This document shows positions 14,691 through 28,985 of a stretch of 64,000 nucleotides of DNA, piece by piece; position 1 is the first letter of the stretch, and each line of letters starts with the position of its first letter. The DNA is taken from assembly GCF_910589235.1 (NCBI RefSeq), contig NW_025813595.1:1178001-1242000 (forward strand), written 5' to 3'. A model generated the notes under the pieces. The model worked only from the letters and a program-made list of their open reading frames with translations. It was not told the DNA's origin and did no database searches. This stretch comes from Vespa crabro. Its lineage: Eukaryota > Arthropoda > Insecta > Hymenoptera > Vespidae. The position numbers and the translations under genes were made by a program.

Positions 14691-15110
14691 ACGATAATAA
14701 TATTAGAAATTATAACAATAATAGCAATAATTACTATAATAACGATAATAATAAAAACGATTTTATGGATAATTCAATAATAATAACATTATTAACGATT
14801 ATATCGATAAAAATAATAACAATAATAACAATATTAAAAATAATAATCATAATAACGATAATAATAAGATTATTATTAATACCAATAATAACGATAATTA
14901 CGATAATAATATTAGAAATTATAACAATAATAGCAATAATTACTATAATAACGATAATAATAAAAACGATTATATCGATAAATCAAAAATAATAACAAAA
15001 TATTAACGAATATTTCGATAAAAATAATAACAATAATAACAATATTAAAAATAATAATCATAATAACGATAATAATAACATTATTATTAATTCCAATAAT
15101 AACGATAATA
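14691..15110 (+). repeat. Tandem pair, unit about 209-211 bp
   Basis: Two adjacent copies share ATTAGAAATTATAACAATAA at 14,702 and 14,911 (offset 209) and CAATATTAAAAATAATAATC at 14,829 and 15,040 (offset 211). The two-base difference lies between these points. Both copies then read AATCATAATAACGATAATAA and an ATTATTATTAAT word. The unit is far longer than the 9-mer and represents an intermediate level of duplication. Confidence 0.9.
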
Positions 15111-16194
15111 ACGATAATAATGATAATAACGATTATAATAACAACGATAATACCGATAATAGTAGTAATAATATTAACGATAATGACTATATGTAGGATA
15201 ATAATAATAACAATAATAGAGATAAGAACGATATTATCTATAATAACAATATTAATAATAACGATAATAACTAAAATAACGATGTAACGATAATAATAAC
15301 AATATTATTATCAATAATATTGATAATGATAATAATAATAATAATAGCAATATTAACGATAATAAAGATAATAACGATAATAATGATATCGAAAATAACG
15401 ATAATAGTAATAATAATAATATCAAAAATAAAAATAATTACGATAATGACTATAATAACGATAATAATAATAACGATAATGGCGATTATAATAATATCTA
15501 TAATAACGTTAATAACGATAATAATAATAACAAATATATCAATAAAACGATAATAACGATAATTACAATAATAATATTAACAATAACAACGATAATAACT
15601 ATATTAAAAATAACAATAATCTACGATAACGTAGATAAAAACAACAACAATAATAGGAAAAATAACGAAATTAAGTATAATAACGATAATAGCGTCAATT
15701 TTAAAAATAATAACGATAATAACGATAATAACAATAATAATAATAACGATAATATCGATAATAAAGTTAATAATACTAGAAGTAATAACTATATTAACGG
15801 TAATAACTATATTTAAGAAATCAATAGTAACGATAATATCGTTAATAATCATAATAATAACGATTATAACGAAAATGACGAGAATAACAATAATAATAAT
15901 AAAATTAATAACGATAATTACGTTAATAACGAAAATAATAACAGCATTAATGTAGATAATAACGATAATAATAATAATGATAATAATAATAATTACAATA
16001 TTAAGGATAATAACGATAATAACGATAATACTAATAAAGAAGACAATAATAAAAACAATAATATTAATATTAATAATAACGAAAATAAGGATAATAACGA
16101 TGAAAACGATAATATTAATAATAAATATCAAGATATTAACCATATTAACTTTAATAACGATACCAACGACAATATCGATAAAAATTATAATAAT

Positions 16195-16900
16195 AATATC
16201 GAAAATAAGGATAATAACGATGACAATGATAATAATAAAAACAAAAATAAAGAAATAACGATAATAACGATTATACGGATTATAACAATAACGATAATAG
16301 AAATAATAATGAGAACGGTAATGAAGATAAAACGATAGAAATGATAATAACTATAATAACAATAATAATGATAATAACTGTAATAATAATAACAATAATA
16401 ACGATAAAAACGATATAAACGATAACAACAATAATAATAATTATAATAACTATACTAATAGTAATACCAATAACAATAATATCGATTATAACAATAATTA
16501 TAAAAAGAATAATAACGATAATAATGATAATAACGTTAATAATAATAGCAATAATAACGATTTTAACGTTAAAACGATAGTAATAATAACATTAATAACG
16601 ATAATAACATTAAAACCGATAAAAATAATAATGACGTTAATAATAATATCCATATTAGAGATATTAACGATAATAAAAACAATAATAATTATAATAAAAA
16701 TAATAATAATAATAGTAACCATAATAACGATAATATCGATAATAACGATAATATCGATAATAACGATAGTAATAATAACGATAATGACGATAATAATAAT
16801 AATAATAACCATAATAACGATAATTACGAGAATGACGATAACAATAATATTGATAATAACGTCAATAGGAATAATAATAATAATAACGATAATATCGATA
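16195..16900 (+). repeat. Segmental duplicate of 44,870-45,520 and, in part, 37,395-37,850
   Basis: It begins with the GATTATACGGATTATAAC module, which also occurs near 279, 8338, 29,967 (as ACGC), 44,930 (degraded) and 54,134. Next come AATGAAGATAAAACGATA near 16,320 and AAAACGATATAAACGATAAC near 16,407 (37,410). GCAATAATAACGATTTTAAC follows near 16,550 (37,551; degraded near 45,137). Then comes CATATTAGAGATATTAACGA near 16,651 (37,652; CATACTAGAG near 45,241). Confidence 0.8.
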
Positions 16901-16969
16901 TTAATGTTAATAATAATAATAATAATAAATATAATAACGATAGTAACGATAATAACGATAATAAGGATA

Positions 16970-18200
16970 ATACCTATAATAACGATAATTTCGATAGTAA
17001 CGAATATAGTAATAACAATAATAACGATATTAGTAGTAATATTAATAAAGATAATAACGATATTTATGATAATAATTATAATAATAATAAAGATATTAAC
17101 GATAGTAACAATAATAACGATAATAATAATAAAAATATTAATAATAATATCGATAAAACCTATAGTAATAATAACGACAATAACTATAAGAATAATAATA
17201 AAATATCGATAGTAACAATAATAAAGACAATTAAGATAATAATGATAATAATAATAACGATAATGACGATGATAATAATAACGATCATAACGCTAATAAC
17301 GACAATAGTAATACTAATATTAACGATAATAACGATATCAATGGCATTAACGATATTAACGTTTATAAAAATAATCTTATTAAAGATAAGAACGATAATA
17401 ACGTTACTATCAATAATAGCGATAATAATAATAACGATTTTAAGGATAATATCGCGAATAATTGTCACAATACTCACGATAGTATCGATAATAATAATAA
17501 CAACAACAACAATAATAACGATAATAACAATAATAAAATTTATAATAATAACGATAATAACGATTATAACGTTAATAATAATATTAACAGTATTAACGAT
17601 AATAGCAATGAGTTTTTAACGATAATAATAATAACGACAATAACGATAATAATGACTATGATGATAAGAAAGATAATAATACTATTAATAATAAAAATAA
17701 TAACGTCAATAACGATAATAATGATAATAATTGAAGTAATAATAACAATATTAAGATTAATAACTATAATAACGATTATTACGATATTAGTATTAATAAT
17801 AATAAAAGTAATAACAATGATAACGATAATAATGCTTATAACATTGTTAACGATAATAATATTAACGATTATAACGATAATAACCATAATAATAATAATA
17901 ATAATAAAGATAACAATGATAATAACGATAATAATGACAGTAATAAAAACAACAATGACGATAATAATTAACAATGATAATAACGATAATAACGATAATA
18001 ACAATAATAGTAATAGCAATAATTAAGATAATAACGATATTTACATTAATAAGGATAATAACAATAAAAATAATAACGATAATGATGTTAATTATATACA
18101 CGATAAAGTCGATAATATCGATAATAATAATAGCAAATTTAGCGATAATGTCGATTATAATATTAACAATATTAACGATATTATCGATCATAATAAAAAT
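16970..18200 (+). repeat. Segmental duplicate of 60,000-61,180, with part also at 40,150-40,700
   Basis: Anchors are GATATTAGTAGTAATATTAA (near 17,026; 39,899, 40,917, 60,019), GATATCAATGGCATTA (near 17,335 and 60,417), ATCTTATTAAAGATAAGAA (near 17,374 and 60,456), ACGATAGTATCGATAATA (near 17,475 and 60,557), ATGATGATAAGAAAGATAA (near 17,659, 40,216, 60,776) and AGTAATAATAACAATATTAA downstream in all three. The span contains no gene-like sequence. Confidence 0.85.
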
Positions 18201-18354
18201 ATTATAAACTTTACCGTCGATAATAATAATAATAATAATAACATTATTAACGATAATAACGATAATTACTATGATAATAATAACGAAAATAACGATAATA
18301 AAAATATTAACGATAATAATAATAATAATCGCAATAATAACGATATTAACGAAA

Positions 18355-18470
18355 ATAGTAATAACATTAATAACGAAAACATCGATAATAACATTAATAA
18401 TAATAATAATAATAATAAAGAAAGTAAGTATAATAACGGTGCCATCTATAATATTAATAACAAATATTAC
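18355..18470 (+). repeat. J module, copy 3 of 8
   Basis: A complete module: TAACATTAATAACGAAAACA, AAT triplets, GAAAGTAAGTATAATAACGG, then TGCCATCTATAATATTAATA. The GATATCAATGGC word follows at about 18,525, as it does after the 60.3 kb copy, so the module and its downstream flank moved together. Confidence 0.85.
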
Positions 18471-18719
18471 GATAATAACGATAATAACGATAATAATAAT
18501 ACTAAAAATGACGATATTAACGATATCAATGGCAATAACGATAATAACATTTTAATAAATATATTATTATAGCTAATAACGATAATAACAATGCTAACAA
18601 TAATAGCGATAAGAATAATTACGACAAAAGCAAAAATAACGAGAATAACTATAGTATATCTATAATAATAACGATAATAACGATAATAACGATAAGAATT
18701 AATATAACAATATTAACGA

Positions 18720-19440
18720 AAATAACAATGATAATAATAGTAATAATAAAGGTAATAACGATAAAAAAGTATCTAACGATAATAATAATAACATTAATAA
18801 TAATGATAATAATAGAAGTAATAAAAACTATATTAAGAATAATGACTATAATAACGATTATAACTATAACAGTAGTAGTAATAATAACAATAATAACTAT
18901 AATATCGATAGTAACGATTTTAACAATGTTAACGATAATAATATTAACAATAATAACGATAATAACAATAATAATAATAATAATAATAAACATAACAACG
19001 ATATTAACGATAATAATGACAGTAATAATAAATATAATGACGATAATAACGTTAACAAAGAGAATACCGATTATAACGATAATAACAATAATAATAATAG
19101 CAATAATTAAGTTAATAACGATATTTACGATAATAAGGAAAATAGCAATAACAATAATAACGACAATAACAATTAAAATCCTAATAACGATATCAATATT
19201 TATAAAAATTACAATAATACTGATAATAACGAGAATAACAAAAATAATATTAGTAATAATAACCATAATAACACTAATAATGATAATAACGATATTAACG
19301 ATAACAATAGTTGTAAAAATAATAATAACAATAATAGCGATAATAAGGATATTACCGATAATAAGGATAATTATAAAATTCATATAAACTATAATGCGAA
19401 TAATACCGATAATTATAATAACGATATTAACGATAATATC
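18720..19440 (+). repeat. Segmental duplicate of 61,240-61,930
   Basis: Shared ordered words are GATAAAAAAGTATCTAACG, AATAGAAGTAATA, the ACAGTAGTAGTAA stretch, AATCCTAATAACGATATCAA (near 19,178 and 61,697), AATACTGATAATAACGAGAA and finally the I module. The interval from 18.2 to 18.7 kb, including a J module, is absent from the 61 kb partner. Confidence 0.85.
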
Positions 19441-19671
19441 GATAATAATAATAATCATAATATCATTAATAACAATAATAACGGTAATAACAATAATAAC
19501 GATAATTACGATTAAAATAATAATAACGAAAATAGCGATAATAACGATATTTACAATTATAATAATAATAATAATAATAATAATATCGAGGATAACGATA
19601 ATAGAGATAATAATAATAACGATTATAACGAAAAAATAATAATAATAATAACGATAATAAAGATAATAAAG

Positions 19672-19715
<44 letters not shown>

Positions 19716-19759
19716 TTTAATGACGATAATATCGGTAAAGATAATAATCACAATAATAA

Positions 19760-20010
19760 TAATAAGGATAAGAAAGATAACAGAGATTATAATAATAACG
19801 GTTAAAAAGATAACAACGGTAATAATCATAATAGCAATAATATCGTTAAAAACTGTGATAAAAATAGCAATATTAACGATATTTAAGAAAATAGTAACAA
19901 TAATAATAACGATAAATACGATAATAACATTAATAATAATAATAATAATAACGAAAATAAGTATAATAAAGGTGACATTAATAATAATAATAAAAATAAT
20001 AATGATAATA
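19760..20010 (+). repeat. Segmental duplicate of 42,030-42,280, with J module copy 4 of 8
   Basis: GATAACAGAGATTATAATAA near 19,779 matches GATTACAGAGATTATAATAA near 42,051. Both run to a J core (ACGAAAATAAGTATAATAAA near 19,951, ACGAAAGTAAGTATAATAAC near 42,243) and GTGACAT. The hairpin at 42,093-42,112 is missing here. Confidence 0.8.
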
Positions 20011-20549
20011 ACGATAATAACGATAATAATAATACTAATACTAACGATAATAAAGATAATAATAATCGTATTAAAAATAATAACGATAATAACGCTACTA
20101 ACGATAATAGCGATAATAATAAGAACAACAAAAATAATATTAACGTTAATAATTATAATAACAATTATAATAATGACGATAATAACGATAACAACGGTAA
20201 TAATGATAATAACGATAATAACGATAATAACAATGATAATAATAGTAATAACAAAGATAATAACGATGTAAATGATTTAAACGATAATAATAATAACAAC
20301 AATAACGATAATAACGAATATGATGTTGAGAACGCTAATAATATTAACAATAATACAAACAATAATGACAATTACGATAATAAAGATAATAATAGATGTA
20401 ATAATAACAATATTACGAATAATAAATATAATAACGATAATAACAATAATAATAGTAGTAATAAAAAAAGTAATAACAATAATAACGATAAAAACGAATT
20501 TAACGAGAATAATAAGTGTGATAATTACGATAATATCGATAATAATAAT

Positions 20550-23500
20550 AACTATAATAACGATAATAACGATTATAGAGATAATAATAATTATAGTAAT
20601 AATAACGATATTATAGGTACTAACGACAAAATAATAATAATAATTATAACGTTAATAACGGTAATAACGATAAAAATAATAGAAAAATAACAATAATATC
20701 AATAATAACGATAACATGGAAAATAACGATACTATCGATAATAATAAATAAGATAACATCGACATAGTCGATAATAATAATAACAATATCGATAATAATA
20801 ATAAAAATAATAACAATAATACCGATACTAACGATAATATCGTTAATAATAATAAAGATAATAATGATAATAGCGATAAAAACAATAACGATATTAACGA
20901 TAATATTGACAATATTAAAGATAATAATGATAATAATTTTAAAACGATAAAATTATCGTAATAATAATAGTAATATCGATAATAACGACAAAGAAATTAA
21001 AATAATAACGATAATATAGATAATGATAATAAAATTAATAACGTTAATAACGATAATTACGATTATAACGGTAATAATAATAAAATTAATAACGCTAATA
21101 ACGATAATAAAGATAATAATATTATTAATAATACCGATAATATCGATTATAATGGAAATAATAATGATAACAATATCGATAATAACGATAATAACGGTAA
21201 TAACGATAATAATAATAGTAATAATAATAGTAATAGTAATAATGATAATTACGATAATAACGATAATAATAATAGTTATAATAACAATATTACAATAATG
21301 ACGATAAAAACAATAATAACGATATACATAATAAGAATTACGATAACAATAAAAACGATATCCATGATAAGAAACATTATGACGACTATAACGATAATAT
21401 TAATAACGATAATAACAACAATAACGGCTATAATAATAATTATAATTATAACAATATCCATAATAATGATAATGACCGCAATAATAATAATAATAATAAT
21501 ATTAATAATAATAACGATAATGACGATAATAATAATAATAATAATAACAATAATAACAACAATTACGACAATAACGATAATAACGATAATAATAATAATA
21601 ATAACGACATTAATAAATATAATAAATATAATAACGCAATGGTATTAACGAAAAAATCGACAATAGTAGTAATAGTAATAACGATAATAACGATAATAAC
21701 GACAATAAAAATATTAATAATAAATAAAATATCAATATTATAGAAAATAACGATTATAACGATAATTATAATAACAATATTAACGATATTAACGATAATA
21801 ACGATAATAGTAGAATTACTAATAACGATAATTGTAATAATAATAATAGTAATAATAACGATGATAATGATAATAACGATATAATCGATAATAATTACAA
21901 TAATAACGATAATATCTTTAATAATGATAATAAAACTAATAATTATAACAATAATAACGATAACATCGATTAGAATATTATTAATAAGAGCGATAATAAC
22001 GTTAACAGTGATAAGTATAACATCGATAGTAATGATATTAATGAAAATATCCATAATAATAATAATAAATATAACAATACTAACGATAATAACAATAACA
22101 ATAACAACAATAATAACGATTATTAATATAATAACGATAATAGAAAGAATAATAGTAATATCGAAAATATGGTTAATTACGAAAATTACGGTAATAATGA
22201 TAATAACTATAATAACGACAATAATAATAATAAAAATAAATATAATAACAATAATAACGATAATAGCGATTATAGTAAAAACAACAATAAAAATAACAAT
22301 GATATTAACAATAATAACAATAATAACATTTATGGCGATAATAACAATTATAACTTTAATAAAGATAATAATAATAACACTAATAACAATAATATCGTCA
22401 ATAACGATAATTACGATAATATTAATAACAATTATTATGATAATAACGGTAATATCAATAATATTAATAATAATAATAATAATGATAAAAATAATAAGGA
22501 TAATAGCAATAATAATAATAACAAAATTATCGATTATATTGATTATAAAGATAATGATAGTAGCTATAATAATAATAAAAATAATAACTATAATTACGAT
22601 AATAATAATATAAAAGATAATAATACTAATGATTATAACCATAATAACTATAAAAACGATAATAATAATAAAATAAATAACGATAATAACGTTTATGACG
22701 ATAATAATAATAACAATGACATTGATAATAAGGACAATAATCATAATAACTGTAATAAAAATAACAGAAATAACTATTAAAACGGTATTAACAATAACAA
22801 TAATAACAATAATAACGATAATAACGGTAATAATGACAATAATAGTAATAATAATGACGATAATAACGGTAATAACGCGTAAAAATAAATACAACAATAG
22901 CAATATTAACGATGGTAACGAAATGGAAGGTAATGGTAATAATATTAATAACGAAATTAAGTATAATAATTATAATGACGATATAATAATATTAATGATA
23001 ATAATAATTATAATAATAATAAAAATAATAACGATAATAAATATAACAACGTTAATAATACAAGTAATAATAACAATAATATCATTATTAAAGATAATAA
23101 TGATAAGAACGATAATAATAATCATAATAATAACAATAATATTCATAACAATATTAACGATAATAACGGTAATGAAGATAACAATAATAACGATAATTAC
23201 GATGATATCGATAATAATATTAACAATATTAATCATCTTAATCATAATAGTAATAAAATAACATGCATAACGATTAAAACTATAATAATAATACAAAAAA
23301 AATAATAACAATAATAACGATAAAAACGATAATAATAATAACAGTAATATCAAATGTAGTAATAAGGATAATATCGATAATAATGTCAATAAAGATAAAA
23401 TTAATAATAATAGCAATGTTAACAATAATAACGATAGTAATAATAACGAAAATAATAATAAAAGCGGTAATAATAATAACAATAATAACGATAATACCGA

Positions 23501-25500
23501 TAACAATGATAACGATATTAAAGATAATATCGATAATATTAACAACAATATTAATGAAAGTAACATTAATAATAATAATAGTAATAACGATAAAAACGAT
23601 AATAACGATAATAAAAATAATAATAATAATTAAATTAACGATAATAGTAATAATTATAATAACGATAATAACGACAATAAAGATAATAATAATAATATTA
23701 ACAATTACGAAAATAAGGATAATAACGATTATAATAATAATAATAATAACGAAGATAAGGATAATAACGATAACAATGAAAATAATAATAACAATAATAA
23801 CGAATTAAACGATAATAAGGCTAATAATAATAATTATAATAACGATAGAAACGGTAAAAAAGGTAATAAAAAAGATAACGATGATAACGATATTAACGAT
23901 AATCATTATAATCAGAATAACGATGATAACGATAATATCGATAATAATAAAAATAATAAAAATAATAACAATAATAATGATCGTAACGATAATAAAGATA
24001 ATAATAGCTATAATAGTAACAATAATCATAGTAATAACTATAATAACGATAATATCGATAATAATAACAATGAAAAAGTTAATAGAAATGATAATAATTG
24101 CGATAATAACGATAATTTCTTTAATAATAATAACAATAATAAAGATAATACCGATAATGACATTAATAACAATAATAATAAAAGCAACAATAACGATAAT
24201 TATGAAAATAAAAAATATAATTAAAACCATACTAAGGATAAGAAGGATATCATCAATAATATTAATAAGGAAAATAAGGATAATATCGATTATATTAATA
24301 AAAATATTAACAATTATATAGATAATTATAATAATAATATTAACAATAATAACGATAATAACAATATTAACGATAATAAGGATAATAAAAATGACGATAT
24401 TTACGAATATAACGATAGAAGAAATATTAATAATACCAATAATAAGGATAATAAAGATATCGTCGATAATAATAATAACAATAATAATGATAATCTAGAT
24501 ATTAATATTATCAATATTAAAGATAATAAAGATAATTTTAATAATAATAATAACGATAATAACGGTATTAACGATAAATATAATAACGATAATAACGATA
24601 TTAACGATAATGACGATAATATCAATAATAATAATAAAAATAATGATAATAACGAAATTAGTGGAAATAACGATAATAATAATAATATTGACAATAATAA
24701 CGATAATAGGGATAACAACGTTAATAATTTTAGTAATTATAACAATAATAATATTACTAACGATAATAACGATATTAAAGATTCTAATAATAACAATAAT
24801 AACGTTGATATCGATAATAATAACAATATTAACGATAATATCGATAATAATAATAATGAAAATAACAACCACAAATAAGGTAATAGCGTTAATAATATAA
24901 ACGATAATAACAATAATACTAATAATAATACTATCTATAATAGCAATAATAAGGATAATAATAATAATAATAATATCAATAGTTACAATAATAAAGAAAT
25001 TAACGATAATAATAATGATGATAATGAAAATAATAGTAATAACAATAATAACGCTTATAACGATATTATCGATTATAATAATATTTATAATAAAGATAAA
25101 AGCAATATTAATAATAACAACAAAAACGATAATAACGATAATAATGATAATAACGATACTTAAAAAATAATAATCTTAATGAGAAGAATAACGATGATAC
25201 CGATAATAACGGTAATAATAATAATATATTTAAATATAATATCGTTAATAAGGATAGTAATAATAATAGTAATAATAATAATAATCACTATAATAATGAT
25301 AACAAAAATAACGATAAGGAGAAAAATAACGATAAAAATTATAACCATAAATTCGATAACTACGATAATAACGGTAATATTAATAAAAATAATATCGATT
25401 ATAACGATAACAAAGATAAGAACGATTATAATAATAACAATAATAACAGTAATAACAATAATAACAATAATAACAATAATAACTATAATAACAGTAGTAA
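20550..25500 (+). repeat. Array with few recognised paralogues
   Basis: Degenerate array. Around 21,985-22,080 a diverged copy of the 5.6 kb and 35.1 kb block can be seen (AGTAATGATATTAATGAAAA). A more G-rich patch at 22,875-22,945 holds ACGCGT (22,875-22,880) and several GGTAA words. The word ACATGCATAACG lies near 23,270. No protein, RNA gene or mobile-element end is apparent. Confidence 0.65.
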
Positions 25501-25504
25501 TAAT

Positions 25505-25580
25505 AATATATATTGATATATATAGTAATATAGGATAACTATATAGATAGTGTTTATAAGGAAGATATAAAATAAAATCG
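25505..25580. other. Island not resembling the 9-mer
   Basis: For about 75 bases the triplet pattern is lost. The stretch is rich in TATA steps and holds two palindrome-like motifs: 8-base arms at 25,506-25,513 and 25,516-25,523 separated by TG, and CTATATAG at 25,539-25,546. It goes on with GTGTTTATAAGGAAGATA near 25,550. No frame through it looks coding. It may be a remnant of inserted DNA, a strongly decayed piece of array, or a join. A short partial resemblance (ATATAGGATAA) exists near 48,681. Confidence 0.7.
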
Positions 25581-26149
25581 ACAATAAAGAAAATAATGAT
25601 AATAGCGATAATAAGGACAATAATAATAATAATAAAACGATAATAAAGACAATTTCGGTTATAATAATAACGATAATAACACAATAGTTATAATAATAAT
25701 AACGATAATAACGTTAATATCGATTAAAGTAATAACAATAAAATGGAGAATAAAGATAATAATAACAATAATAACAATAATAATGAAAATAACGTCAATA
25801 AAAATTATATTATGAACGATAATAACGATAAGAAAGAAATTAACGGTAATAACGATAATAACAGCAATAATAATAATAATAAGAATAATAACGATAACTA
25901 CAAAAAGAAGATAATAGTAATATTAATAATAATGAAAACAAGGATAATAACGATAACAACTATTATAATAATAATAATAACAATAAAGATAGTAAAGATA
26001 TGAACGATATTAATAATAAAAACAATAATAAAGATAATTATAATACGATAATAACGATTACAGTAATAATAATAATATTGATAGTAACAAAAATTACGAT
26101 AATGGTGAAAATAATAATAATAATAATAAAAATAATAAAGATATTAACG

Positions 26150-27200
26150 ATAACAACGATATTAATGCTAATAACAATAATAATTACAATAATAATAACA
26201 ATAGTAACGTTAATATCAATAATAATGAGAACTATAATAATGATAATAAAGTTCATAACTTTAATATTAATAACAATATTAATGATAACAAGGATAATAA
26301 CAATATAAATAATAATAACGAAAATAAGGATAATCACAATGACAACGATAATAATAATAACAATAATAATGATAATACGTTAGTAATCGTAGTAGTAATT
26401 ACAATAATAACGATAAGAACTACAATTACGGTAAAAATAGTAACGATAATAAAGATAATATCGATAATAACAATAACAATATTAACGATAATAACGATAA
26501 TAGTAATAATAAAAGTGATAATAACGATAATATTGATAATAACGATAATAATAATACGATAATAACGACAATACCAATAATAATAGCATAGATAACAACG
26601 ATAATAACGATAATAATATTAACAATAATATCGATAACTACTATCAATCCTATAATTATAATAATAGTAATAACGATAATAAGGATAATTACGATAAGTA
26701 CAATTATAATAATGACGATAATAACGAAAAAAGTAATAATAATTATAACGATAAAAACGATAATAACAATAATAATAACAATAATAAACATAATAAAGAT
26801 ATCGACGATAGTAATTGTAGTAATAAAAACAGTAATAACAATACTAAAGATAATAACGATATTAACGATAATAATAATATTGATAGTAAGCAAAATATCA
26901 ATAATAAAAAGAACAACATTAACGATATTATCGATAATATTAACAATAATAATAACTATAATAACGACAATAAGGATAATAAAAATATTAATAATAACTA
27001 TAGTAACGATAATACAAATAAAAATAATTAAAATATTATCGATAATATCGATAATAAGAATAAAAATAACAACGATAATTACGATGATAATTATAATAAC
27101 GATAATTATAACAATAATAATGATGGGAAAGTTTATGAAGATAATAATAATAACAACTATTACTACAATAATAATAAGAATAATTACGATACTAACAATA
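26150..27200 (+). repeat. Segmental duplicate of about 1,900-2,600
   Basis: Partner of the 1.9-2.6 kb block, longer by several hundred bases. The extra sequence lies between the CTACTATCAATCCTATAAT word near 26,640 and the GATGGGAAAG word near 27,121. It is ordinary degenerate array. Confidence 0.8.
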
Positions 27201-27712
27201 ATAATTGTAGTAATAATAAAAATAATAACGATAATAACGTTAATAACGAAATTACCATTATATTTTTAACGATTATATTAATAATATCGATAATATTAAT
27301 AACAATACTAATGATAATAATGGTAATAATAATAATAATAACAATAATAACGAAATTAACGATAATAGCGATAATATTAATAACGATAATAACGATAATA
27401 GTAATTATAATAATAACGATAATAACGATAAGAACGACAATAACAATAATAATAATATTGATAACAATGATAATAACGATATTAACGCTAATGGCGATAA
27501 TAATAAAAACAATATTGGCGAAAATAAATATAATAAAGATACAATAGTTAATAATAAGATTAATAACAACAATAATATCTATAATTACGATAATAACGAC
27601 AATAACGATCATAACGAAAATAATATTAGTAATAATAACAATGATAACGGAATTAACTATAATAATAATATTAATAATAATAATAATAATAACAAAAATA
27701 TCGATCTTAACG

Positions 27713-28985
27713 ATAACAATAGTAGTAATACTAACAATAATAACAATACTATCGATAATGATGTTAAAGGTATTAATAATAACGATAATAATTATAATAA
27801 TAATAACAATACTAACTATAAAAACGATGTTAATAATAGTAATAGTAATAATAATAGCAATAATAACGATAATAAAGATAATTATAATAACAATAATAAC
27901 GACAATAACGATAATAGCGATAACAATGATAACAATAATAACGTTAATAACGAAAATTATGATAATTCTGATGATAACAATAATAATGATAACGATAAAA
28001 ACGAAATAGTAATAATAATAATTACGATTATAAATATAATATCGATAATAATAATAATTATAATAATTAATATAATAGCGATATAAACGATAAGAACAAT
28101 AATATTAATCAAAGCAATAAAGATAATAACGATAATAATAATAATAATAACAATAACAAGGATAATAACAATAATAATAATAAAAGACTACAATAATGAG
28201 TATAAAGATAAGGATAATAAAGATAATTATTATAATAATAATAAAAATAATAAAGATAATAATGATACAATCTATAATAATAATAATAACAATTAACATA
28301 ATAACGATTTTAACGATAATAATAATAACATAAATAATTATAATAAAATAAATAAATAATAACAGCAAGAACGATAAAAAATATAATAACATTAATAACG
28401 ATAAAAACGATAATAAAGAAAATAAGGATAATAATAATAACAATAATAACTATAATAACCATAATAACGATATTAAAGTAATAAAAATAAATATAATATC
28501 GATAATAAGGACAATAATAATAGTAATAATAACGACAATAACGATAATATCGATAATAATTATAACGAAAATAATGACAATAATAACTTTAATATTAACG
28601 ATAATAAGAATAATAATGATGACATCGATAGTAATAATAACAATAATATCGATAATAAGGGTAATTATGAAAATGACAGTAATTACGATAATATATATAA
28701 AACGACAATAATAATAAAAATAAAAACGATAATAATGATAATAACAATAATTATAATTATAATAATAATAATAAAAACGATAATAACAGTATTGATAATA
28801 ACAATAATAACGATAATAAAAAATAACGATAATAATAAAAACAATTATAAAGATAATAACAATAATATCGATATTAGCGATAACTATAATAACTATGATT
28901 ACGATAATAACAATAGTAATAATGATCAAAATATCGAAAACAACGATAATAACGATATTAATAGTAATAAAAATGAAGATAATAA
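27713..28985 (+). repeat. Segmental duplicate of 47,224-48,655
   Basis: More than 1 kb is colinear. Shared words include ACTATCGATAATGATGTTAA (near 27,748 and 47,260), AACAATACTAACTATAAAAA (near 27,805 and 47,320), AATTCTGATGATAACAA or its variant near 27,963 and 47,478, AACGATAAGAACAATAATAT (near 28,087 and 47,597), the ATAAGGGTAATTATGAAAAT type word near 28,655 and 48,200, and AGCGATAACTATAATAACTA (near 28,876 and 48,543). Confidence 0.88.

Larger units (their letters stand above)
10300..16190 (+). repeat. Array with few recognised paralogues
   Basis: Plain degenerate array. It holds AAT runs of 10 units at 11,461-11,490, of 12 then 8 units split by one AAC at 13,853-13,915, and of 18 units at 14,606-14,659, plus the tandem pair at 14.69-15.11 kb. 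A short stretch near 13,050-13,330 shares words with 6.7-6.85 kb. I saw no gene-like sequence and no long ordered match elsewhere in the window. Confidence 0.65.
1900..20000 (+). repeat. Super-repeat copy 1 (inferred)
   Basis: This stretch carries the ordered series of rare-word anchors that recurs at 26.2-44.1 and 47.2-63.5 kb. It is colinear with copy 3 for 2.81-10.29 kb (49.19-58.33 kb) and again for 16.9-19.44 kb (60.0-61.93 kb). Relative to copy 3 it has extra array at roughly 10.3-16.4 kb. The limits are set by the outermost anchors seen by eye, so they are approximate, and the grouping of blocks into one unit is inference. Confidence 0.55.

Noticed and set aside
21563..22903. Long - strand frame giving Ile/Val repeats, like a membrane protein
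   Set aside because: ATC-GTT-ATT is simply the reverse complement of the unit. In-phase stops on this strand need TTA, CTA or TCA on the + strand, which are two changes away from the AAT triplet, so long frames are expected.
25505..25580. Insertion-sequence or transposon end
   Set aside because: No terminal inverted repeat pair, target duplication or transposase frame is visible nearby. Kept only as an unexplained island.
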